Source: Antennarius striatus (lineage: Eukaryota > Chordata > Actinopteri > Lophiiformes > Antennariidae). Taken from it: a stretch of DNA of 64,000 nt. The notes under the pieces were generated by a model. It was not told where the DNA came from and did no database searches. It worked only from the letters and a program-made list of their open reading frames with translations. Where the stretch lies: positions 5,255,197 to 5,319,196 of the forward strand of contig NC_090789.1 of the NCBI RefSeq assembly GCF_040054535.1, written 5' to 3'. Each line of letters begins with the position of its first letter. Positions within the stretch are counted from its first letter, which is position 1. The position numbers and the translations under genes are program-made. Of the stretch, positions 1 to 9,900 are shown piece by piece.

Positions 1-1066
1 TGCTATCGCTATATAGGAATATGATCAGCAGAAACGGCTAAAAATAGTACAGGAAGAAAAAGCGTTTCAGTCATTTCCCGGCTGTTGTACTCGAAGATGT
101 TTACGGTTTTTGCCTGTTGGGTCAGGTTCATCGATCACAGGGAGCATTTGTTTGTGGAAAACACGCAGCAAAAGATCAAATGTGTTTGGCAGAGGTATTA
201 AATCAGCATCTCTGCCTCCTCGCTCAGCGCTACTCATCCTTTCTGGCTGTAGATTCCCACGTAGATAAGAGTTATACAAGACGCTATAAAAGACTTAAAT
301 GTATTTTCTGTTCAATTACCCAAATTAATCTGAAGCACGCTTTTTCTGTTCATCCTCATGTGGTTTGACTTCATATCCATATCTAACACGCCCACAACTA
401 CTTCACATCTCAAGAGCAAATCAGTGTAAAATAGCTCTGCAGGTTTTCTTCACGGAAACCCAAAGTGAAGAACGCCTTACGAGCTCCGACTGCAGCTGCT
501 ACTGCAAAACACTCTCTTGACAATCAATAGTAATTTAGTTTTAAAATTCTTATTTTTTTCTTCCTGGACTTTGAGTTTAAAATGAAGTTATTGCTGAAGT
601 TATTTTTCTTTCACAGTAGGAGACATTCCTTACAGATATAAAAGGGATAGAGGATCTGATTCGTGTTAAATGGCTTCAACCCACAGGATGAGGGTTTTAT
701 ATCATTAAATATCACAGACCAGGGTTACATTTTTTATTTTATCATCAACAGCAAACAAGGAATTCGTTCATCTCAGGGGATCCAGAAGGAGGAATCACTT
801 TCCCATCTTTATGTTCGAACACCTGTTGCTACCATTTTTGGCAGGACTTGGCTTTCTTTAAAAATTAAGAGGGTGTTAGAGCAACACAAGGTGACTAAGG
901 TGTTCATTACTGTTCTAAAGAGAAAAAGGAAACTGTCGGCTGATTGTGCGTCCATAAATAAAAGCACATCTTAAATCACCTCAGCAAACCGGGACAGGAT
1001 TCTGTTGACCTCCTTTGACCTGATCGTGCAGGTGCCAGCTGTTTAATGTACAACCGATGTCACCAT

Positions 1067-1068
<2 letters not shown>

Positions 1069-1126
<58 letters not shown>
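1069..1126. repeat. (TG)n microsatellite
   Basis: About 29 uninterrupted TG units. It is paired with an opposite-sense (CA)n at 1259-1297. Confidence 0.97.
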
Positions 1127-1132
<6 letters not shown>

Positions 1133-1255
1133 CACGCGTGCATGTGTTGCAATGTGTCATCAAGTGTGTGAGCAATGTGACTGCAGAAGGTATCTGTGCT
1201 AATCTCTGCTGAAGGTGGCAGGTGTCTAAAACAGGTCATCACCTGGTAACCTACT

Positions 1256-1258
<3 letters not shown>

Positions 1259-1297
<39 letters not shown>
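1259..1297. repeat. (CA)n microsatellite
   Basis: About 19 CA units; an inverted partner of the (TG)n about 130 bp upstream. Confidence 0.95.
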
Positions 1298-1298
<1 letters not shown>

Positions 1299-2111
1299 TA
1301 GCTGCTCTCTATGTCTCTCACATCGCCTTGTCCGAGTGTGTTAGCACTGAACTTGGCTGCTGTCCAACCTGCCCAGTTGGTAAAAAGGAGAAGAGAGGGG
1401 CGAAGAGGCAGAAAAGCAAAAAAGATGGAGGGGAGCCTAGAGGTCACTCCTGACAGGGTGGAGGATCCACTCTGGAAAAGGAAGACGGGTGTGGAATAAA
1501 AGAACAGTAAACAGGCTGCAAAGTGTTGTGATTGTTCTGAGGGCACGCGTCAAGCGTTCTGACCCTTTCCAGTTAGACTTCTCAGCTGCAGGTCAGACGG
1601 CTCTGAGACGGATCCGACGCTGGAGACGGTCGTGAATCAGCAGCTGCTCCATAAAGCACGGCGTCTCCACCGTCAGTGAATTTAACTGCAGCCAGTTGAG
1701 AACAGCAGCCCATAATGATCATTTCATTTCACTGCTGGGGCTTATCTGCTTCTCCAAAAAAAAATAAAAATAAAAAACACCCCTCGCAGGCTATTATTTC
1801 CATCACGCTTTGTTTAACACATTTGACATTCATTGCTTCGGCCCAGACGCCACATGGAAGTTGAAGCCATTCATGGCGGCAGCGGCGGCGGCGGCGCTGA
1901 TGCACAATCACGATATCTTCAGGATGAGAATCTGATTTGTTGAGTAGAATCAGAAATACACCGTCTTTATGTCCTAAACTGCGACAAACAAGGGTTGAAA
2001 CTGACCTTATCTAAGCTTGAATTGAAGCTTCATTCTTAGGATGCACAATCCTAGATGATACCTGCATTTGAGAAAATATGCAAGTCAATTTCTTCCCTTC
2101 ATTCAGAGAGC

Positions 2112-2112
<1 letters not shown>

Positions 2113-2189
<77 letters not shown>
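2113..2189. repeat. (GT)n microsatellite
   Basis: About 38 GT units ending in a short GAGAGA run. Confidence 0.97.
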
Positions 2190-2193
<4 letters not shown>

Positions 2194-2515
2194 AGAGAGA
2201 GAGAAACATGCATAAATATGAATACAATGGAGCTGAGCTTGTGGAAGTTTCATTGTGTTTCTATTCCCTGTTCTCCTCCAACCCTGTGGATGCAGTAAAC
2301 GGAGGGACGGCTAGAGGAGTAGGACTCACAGATGGTGCCAGATTGCAAAGAGAGGGAGAGAATTCAAATTATTCCTTACAGTTCAGCTCGGTAGATGCTG
2401 CTGCAGTCGAGAACATTCGTTCCGATGAAATCTCACATTTTACCAAGCACAATTAATGATTATTTTTCCAAAGCAGAGCAGCATTTGCGCTTACTCTATC
2501 AGGAGCTTAAAGTGC

Positions 2516-2548
<33 letters not shown>

Positions 2549-2711
2549 GTGCAGAAACAGCATGCTCTCAGGTTACTGAGGAATGCATTTGAAGTCAATC
2601 ACAATGGAGCTTTCTATCTGCCCAGCTCGCCAAAGAGGATCTCTGAGCTGAAGTCGACTGGAAATCCACCGAACATAAAGTAAAACCAACTGGTTAATCA
2701 TCCACCAGCAC

Positions 2712-2713
<2 letters not shown>

Positions 2714-2784
<71 letters not shown>
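2714..2784. repeat. (TG)n microsatellite
   Basis: About 35 TG units; followed within 130 bp by (CA)n at 2907-2948. Confidence 0.97.
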
Positions 2785-2785
<1 letters not shown>

Positions 2786-2906
2786 CGCTTCATTTGTCGT
2801 GTGTCCTATCTCTGCCTCCTATTGTTATGCTGCTTCCTGCATTTAGTGGTAGCTGAGGTTCATGCCTACATTGCTCCTGCAGCACACACACACATCATGG
2901 TCGGTT

Positions 2907-2950
<44 letters not shown>

Positions 2951-3085
2951 TGTCATTGTCAGACTGCCACTCAACGATAACCTTGCAAATTCTTTTCCTC
3001 TTGTATTAAAATCTTGAACAACTCTGCACTTGTGGGACGTAAATTTGTGAAACCACCGCACTATTAACTCAGGTACACACACACA

Positions 3086-3126
<41 letters not shown>
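2907..3126. repeat. Two (CA)n microsatellites
   Basis: CA runs at 2907-2948 and 3074-3126 separated by unique sequence. Confidence 0.95.
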
Positions 3127-3131
<5 letters not shown>

Positions 3132-4206
3132 GTGAAGCCATAGTGTGCGGGATCAAATGCATGGCTCAAATGTGGTGTCAGCCTTAGATCAGATTTCTTA
3201 TGAGAAGGTGCAAATGTTGCAACACCCCTCTGAGGACCCACCTGCGCTCACCTTGTCAGAACTTGACGTTACGGCAACCAGCACAGATTCTTTTGTCTGC
3301 ATCACTTCTCCCATCCTTCAATTTTTATGTTTTGCTTTCTCTTTTTCCACAAGTATACATAATTATATCTTCTGCGCGCTCAGATTGTTTTAAAATGACT
3401 CCAACTGGCATCCAACGACGCCAGTGCTTTTCTTTCTTTATAAGTTGCCAAAAACCAGGATTGCGCTCGCGCTGCAGACCCAGCAGAAAAACGCCTGTCA
3501 TCTTACGGTTTCTTTTTATAGTAGCAAAATGCGATGTTGGAGGGAAAATCGAGAGCAACGTACAGATGATTCTGGTCCCCGGGTTACGCGTGTGGTCGAG
3601 GAGAGATCGGTGCGTCTCGTTTGTGGTTAGCTAACTTTGTGGCGCAGGCAGAAAATACAGCTGTTTATAGTTCCTCCTTTAACGCAGGCAAAATGCAGCG
3701 CTGGCCTGATTCTACTTCACCCCCAAGATCATGAAAAAACAGAATACTATAGGTTGGAGGGGCATTTGCGTGAGCAAAACCTGTGATTATACCCGTTCAG
3801 ATGCACATGGTAATTACATCCATGACGCATTGCTTCCCAACATACCAACAATTCACACTTTTAATATGGGCTCATAAATCAAACGTGTCAGGACACATAT
3901 AAAGGCTGGGACAAACATAGATGATGCACATTTAAACACACAGGATCTCTGTCTATATCCTGGAGGCTGTTATGTTCAGGGGCCTAGAAAAAGGAAGGAG
4001 GGCCCCCCTGAGGTCGGCTCTGGTGCCACCTTGAAGGTGGAGTGTGTGTGTTTAAGAATGTGTGTGTTTGTTTTTTTGGAGTCATGCTGAATTTTGGGAG
4101 GGTTTGCCTCGAGATAAGGAATGGAGTTTAAGATGAAAAGGAAAAATGGGACGAGGAAGACGAGGGATACGCTGGCACGGAGTGTGAGGATCCAGAGGGT
4201 TTTGGG

Positions 4207-4207
<1 letters not shown>

Positions 4208-4245
<38 letters not shown>

Positions 4246-4354
4246 GTGGGGGAATAGGGGAGGGAGCTGGGGAAGAAAACGTTTTTGATGTTGGTTTTTT
4301 AGGGTGGTTTATTTGACATTACATAACACCTTTACTTATGTAGGCAGAGCTGTT

Positions 4355-4388
<34 letters not shown>

Positions 4389-4516
4389 AAGAGGGAGTGA
4401 GGGAGTGTGTGTTTGTGCGTGTGTGTGTGGCTGGCAGGTTCTCATTTGGAAATGGGAATTTCTGTGAAAGGCAAAGGTTGCCCATAGCAACGGCCTTCAT
4501 TGTAAAACTGGAATAG

Positions 4517-4550
<34 letters not shown>
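4208..4550. repeat. Cluster of (TG)n and (CA)n
   Basis: TG runs at 4208-4242 and 4354-4379 and a CA run at 4519-4550. Confidence 0.93.
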
Positions 4551-4552
<2 letters not shown>

Positions 4553-4893
4553 GGGGCACCAAGCTTGCCTTAACATACCTTTTCTGTATTTTTCGTTACC
4601 TTTTGGGGGTTTTTTTAGAGATCGCTGGACCTTCACACACTTTTCAAAGCGTGAAGCTCCTGCAGACTCATCGTTCCACTTTGCAAAGCTGATATCCTGG
4701 ATGCGTCGAGGCTCCAAACAAGTTCAAGTCAATTTCATTCAGGAGATACATACATATATAGCGTTTCAGCTCCACCTCATGCTGAGACGAGATGGACTTT
4801 AGATGCTCGGGTTTCTAGATTCCATTATGCTTTTATTGGCTTTTAAAGGCATCAGGTTTCCTCTGTCTGGAGCCTGGGCGGAGCCTGTGCCCC

Positions 4894-4896
<3 letters not shown>

Positions 4897-4934
<38 letters not shown>
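4897..4934. repeat. (TG)n microsatellite
   Basis: About 19 GT units in sdc3 upstream DNA. Confidence 0.95.
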
Positions 4935-4939
<5 letters not shown>

Positions 4940-5601
4940 CATGTGAGTGTATGTGCATGCAATTAGTATCACATTGGCGAGCAAAGACACAGTTCCATTC
5001 GGCCTCGGGACGGGCTTACGATCGCTGAAGAGATAGTTGTTTTGGTCACATCTTCGGCAGTGGATTGACTATTTTCCAATCCCCGAAGCAAAAACTGAGC
5101 TTTTTGTTTTTGCCATCACAATATTGTACCACTTAGTGTGTATTCAGCTGTATCTAGGTACAAAATGCCATAATGGAACAAGTATTCAGCTTCCTTTACT
5201 TAGATAAACAAAAGGCATCAGGAGATGGAATATCCCCGCGGCAACTGCAAAATCGATTGGGTGTAGCTGCATGAATACTGGCTCTTTCAGTTTAGCAATC
5301 AGCTAGATAAGTATTGAAACCTTGGTAATGAAAATTACAAGTGGAAGTTAGTAATGGATGAACACATAAGCTCTGTTTCGGTTCAAACAAAGCGGAGCGA
5401 CCCGTTTGGACGGGTCCTTCTTTTTCGTGGATCGAGCCAGAAGAAGAGGATGTAGAAGGGAAAAGCTGAAAGGAAAAGAAGAAGAAGAAGAAGAAGAGCA
5501 TGGATCGTTTGAGTCTCACCATAGACCAAGATTCATTGCGGCGTCCTGCAGTCATAAATGACGCTCCATCACCCCCACAGCTTTTACTACATCTTTAACT
5601 A

Positions 5602-5705
5602 CAGTATTTTCCGCACTACAAGGCGCACCTAAAAGCCTTTAATTTTCTCAAAACTGGACAGGGCGTCTTATAGTCCGGTGCGCCTTATAGTGCGGAAAAA
5701 TACTG
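5602..5705. repeat. TA-flanked MITE, copy 1
   Basis: Palindromic element with termini close to CAGTATTTTCCGCACTATAA and its inverse, bounded by TA on both sides (5600-5601 and 5706-5707). Inner arms contain GGCGCACC and GGTGCGCC. TA target duplication and a CAGTA start suggest a non-autonomous Tc1/mariner superfamily element, possibly pogo/Tigger-like. No transposase is present. Confidence 0.8.
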
Positions 5706-6543
5706 TACAGCGACTCATCAACTGAACTCCAGCTGTCTACGTTGCTAGGCAACCTGTGCATCACTCTGTGATGCAAGGGTGGGAGATGAAGAGCTAAAGG
5801 TTGGATCTCAGGTGTTAGCGCGCCGCCGTGCTTAAGCGTGTGTTTAAACTTTGCAGGGATGTGGAATGGAGGTCAAAAGAAAGAGAGTGAGATGAATGGA
5901 TGGTAAGGAGGGATCAGCCTCAAAGTGACCCGACTCTCAGGTCATTCCCTTCAGAGGTTCAATCCCCGAGTGATCCTGGAGCTCATCTCTCTGACAGAGA
6001 CTCTCACACCTCCATGGATTATGGATCTTTGAAGACACCTGGCTATGAGAAGGTCAAATTAGCACTTTGCACTTTCTAGCAACGTAAATGAGGAAAGATA
6101 TGTTTTCACATTTATCGTGGTGGTTCGGTTGGTTCAATCGTCAGCGTGGGAAGACGCAAAAATTAACCGCACATGAAGAAACTTTTACGAAAGGTCAGAA
6201 AAGCAGAAAGCTAATCAAGAAGGGAACAGACACGCGGGACGCGTCAGCTTCGTGCAGCTTTCTGAACTCCTCACAGTGCCGCTGTTTTGACAAATCCAAA
6301 AGAAATTAATTAATTGGCTGTTGAAATAATTGTGAGAAGCTAATTGCTCCGTACTTCACCGTCTGAGCATCATGCGTAAACTGACACAAGCAGAAGCTGA
6401 AGGGAACCTTCTCTCCTCCGAGGATTTAAATGTTGCTCTCCCAAAATCCCAGCTTTAGATCAACCCATTAATTATGTTCCTCCATGTACTTGCAGACAGG
6501 CAGATGTTAGCCTGTCCACATAATGCTGCCTCCTCCCAGACAG

Positions 6544-6544
<1 letters not shown>

Positions 6545-6578
<34 letters not shown>

Positions 6579-6927
6579 CTGCTAAAGTGGTTTCTCTATG
6601 AAATGAACTGATGAGCAGCTCAGTCCTTCACAATGGATCGCTCTAATCTCTGTCAACTGTGTTTCTCTCAGGCACAGACCTGGTCGCCCTCTATCGATGA
6701 TGAAGGCTCGACGGCGGACGAGTTCTACGACGACGAGGACCTTTACTCGGGCTCCGGCTCCGGCTGTGAGTGTGTGTCCTTTATTGTGTGTGTGTGTGTG
6801 TGTGTGAGGTCACACGTTCACGTTCGGGTTCTTTCAAACTCGACAGCTGCTGCTTTTCAATCTGCTGACCCCGAAAACCCCCTGCCCCCCATCCTGGAGC
6901 TGTGGTTGGGCTGAGGATCTGCACAAA

Positions 6928-6961
<34 letters not shown>
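6545..6961. repeat. (TG)n and (CA)n around an sdc3 exon
   Basis: TG runs at 6545-6574 and 6785-6805 and a CA run at 6932-6961 surround exon 6672-6765; the middle run begins 20 bases after the donor. Confidence 0.93.
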
Positions 6962-6963
<2 letters not shown>

Positions 6964-9900
6964 TCGACTTGACCGATTAGCTTTATTATAACACCTTTAA
7001 ACACAGGCACTCCCTCACAAACTAGAAGCAACCAGGGCTCAATTCCTTGAGATCTTATTTATCGTAATCAGATTAGTCCACTCAGATTAGGTAATCACAC
7101 GCACACCGACAGTTGTGTGTGTGTGCACCTACCTGCCGGCGAGCGTCTGTCTGCTGTTAAGAGAGAACTGGACGTCTGCGTGTGTAGGAATTACCTACTT
7201 AACGTAAATCACATCGGTGTAATTCAGACTGATTTTCTGATCTGGGCCGTTGAAGTCTAGCGCTCCTTATTAAGCGTGACTCATTGAGGGCTGTTCTCAG
7301 TTCAGGCACTGCGCTAGTATGGAGCACACTCCAAATAAATTACAATTCAGAGCTGGAGAGTGTGGATGGGGCACCCCTGTGGTAGAAACAGCAGCAAATT
7401 GCTTTATCTCAAACGGTGGTGCCGAGCCGTTTGATTCGAGGAGGAAAAGCTTATTTCCAGCAGACGGGTGTGGATTCTGCATCAAGTCAACGTTTCAGTA
7501 TCATCCCCAGCTCCACCGTCAGCTGTCATTTCTTTGTCCCTGTAAAGTCAATTTGTTTTTCTCTCGACCCCAAGGAGCCCCCATCACCAAAACACAATGA
7601 AAGGTGGTTTAATGCTATTATCTCCTCTCCTCTCCATATATATAATCCCACCTCATCCTTTCCAGGTCATTTTCTTTAAAAGTCTCCATCCACTCTCAAA
7701 CACCAAAACTAAAATAGATAAAGCATCTCTATCTTTAGCCGTCCAGCGACTAAACTGCACTTTGTTGCCAATATCTAGTCCTACTCGGTTAATCCCACGG
7801 TATGTTCTATTCTACCCTGCTATAATACATCTGAACTCATTTCTTTTTCCTTTTTTTTTTTTTTTTACTGTAGAAGTTCTCATTTCCATATTTTTCCATT
7901 TATGCTGTCAGACAGTTAAACAAGCAGAAAATAATGGTTTGATTGCAGCCCTGATTGCTGTGCAGAGCAGTGAGTAAAATCACTACTTTATGATCCTGGA
8001 GTCATTCGACAAAAGCCTGCACAGGAGCTCTGCTGCACATCTCTGGCTTTAAACAGCATCAGAACCGGACCTAATTTAGCAGTCGCATTACATGACCATT
8101 GCAGGTGTTCCTTAGATATATTTGTGCTGACCCATTTCTGGCACAGCCTATATTGACATTTGAAATGAGTAATCACAGAGAGGGAATAGAAGGAAATAAA
8201 AAGTCAGCCTCGTCTTTACAGGATTGGACCTCTGTTTTTGGTTTTTTTTTTCAAATCTGTGCATCAATTCCCCAAACTTATGGAAGGGATTTACTGAAGT
8301 TCTTTCCTGTCGCTTCCACTTCTCTTTGCAGCCCTGAACCGAGTTTGTTTGTTCAGCAAATATTCAGTGTTCCTCGCTCGGCCTAGAATGATTTTGGAAG
8401 CTCCATTTTCGGATCATAGAAGTACTGCATTCTGTGGATAGAAGTCCAAACCAGAGGGTTTTTAATTAAAACTGACTTCAGGCCATTAGGGAAATTGTGT
8501 GCGTGTGTGTGTGTATGCATGTGTGTGTGTCTCAATTGCTCTGCCCTTAAATTTCCTCTGATTTTCAGCTGTGCTGTGACAAATTAAGGCAAAAAAATTT
8601 GAAATCTTGGTTACCATCAGACAGATATGGTGCTAGATTTATTTTATCTATAATGTATAATTTTTGCACAACATCTTGTCTTCAAAAATCCACAGAAGTC
8701 GACAAAAGAAGTCATTTCCATGGCCTTGACGAGATTAACGGATGTTAAAATGTTGTTCCTCTCCCCTCTTTAGTTCCTGATATCAGAATAAGGCCGACAT
8801 CAGTGGGCGTGTCCTTCACCACCGAAGAACCCCTCCTACTCTCCACCACCCAGGCCACTAGCCCCGCCCCCTCTGCCTCACCTGCGGCCGAGCCGAGCCC
8901 CAACCCGGAGGACCCCGCCTCCACCCTGCTGCCGACCGAGGCCGATGGAGAGAGCGGTGTGTACTGGGGGAGAGAGAGAGAACTGGAGAAGGACAGAGAG
9001 CAGGAAGAGGAGAGAGAGAGGGAGAAAGAGGAGGAGAGGCAGAGGGAGCTGGAGAGGGAGAGAGAGAGACAGCTGGAGAGGGAGAGAGAAAGGGAGAGAG
9101 AGAGGGAACGGGTTCGAGAGAGGGAGAGGGAGAGAGAGAGGGAGAGAGAGAGGGAGCGGGAGAGAGAGAGAGAGAAGGAGCGAGAGAGGCAGAGAGAGCG
9201 TGAGCTGGAAAGAGAGAGAGAGCTGGAGCGAATCAGAGCTGCTGCCAGAACCACCGCCGCCCCAGAATCCCCGGCCACCGCCGTCCCCGTGGCGACCACC
9301 AGCCCTGCAGATGGCGCTGCAGAAAGCGCAGCTCCCTCGGCTGGTTCGGATGACCTGAGCACCACAGAAGAAGAAGATGACGTCTACCTGTCACCGGAGC
9401 CCACAGTGTTCTACCCCGGGCTGGACGTGGAATCCACCACAGAAGAAGACGCGGTAACCACAACAGAGCCCACGCCTGAAGCCTCGACAGATTCATCCAC
9501 CGCCACCACCACCGTCAAGACCAGGGGTCCCTTCAGGCCGAGGGTTCCCATGACGACAGGCACACAGGCGGCTCCAGCGGAGGGAACAAGCAACGCGCCA
9601 CAACCCACAACCTCACAGGTGAGCTCAGGCGATCGATCCCTATTACTATTTTAATGATCGCTACACAAAACTAATATAAAACAGATACAGTATTCTCCGC
9701 ACTATAAGGCACACCTAAAGCCGTAAATTACTCAAAAAACCGACAGTGCGCCTTATAATTCAGTGCGCTTTATGTGTGAAAAGGTTTTAAAATAGGTGAT
9801 TGGTGCATCTTATAGTCCAGAAAATACTGTAATACGAAGGTATGTTATAGTTTTTATGCTAAACTAATTGCCTCAAGACTTCAGCTCCATATTTATCATA

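Larger units (their letters stand above)
1..6671 (+). other. Non-coding region, probably sdc3 intron 1
   Basis: No exon with family similarity was found here on either strand. The first recognisable sdc3 exon starts at 6672 in phase 0 and lacks a signal peptide, so the signal-peptide exon must lie further upstream (outside the window) or is too short to recognise. The region holds many (CA)n/(TG)n tracts, listed separately, and one TA-flanked MITE at 5602-5705. Open frames here are microsatellite products such as CVCVCV or HTHTHT and are not genes. That this is intron rather than intergenic DNA is inference. Confidence 0.6.

Noticed and set aside
2011-2456. Long frames of CVCVCV and HTHTHT
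   Set aside because: Translations of (TG)n/(CA)n tracts, which lack stops in several frames; seen throughout the window.
8745-9365. 206-codon minus-strand frame rich in Ser-Leu
   Set aside because: It is the antisense of the coding (GA)n repeat in sdc3, with no family similarity and no splice or promoter context.
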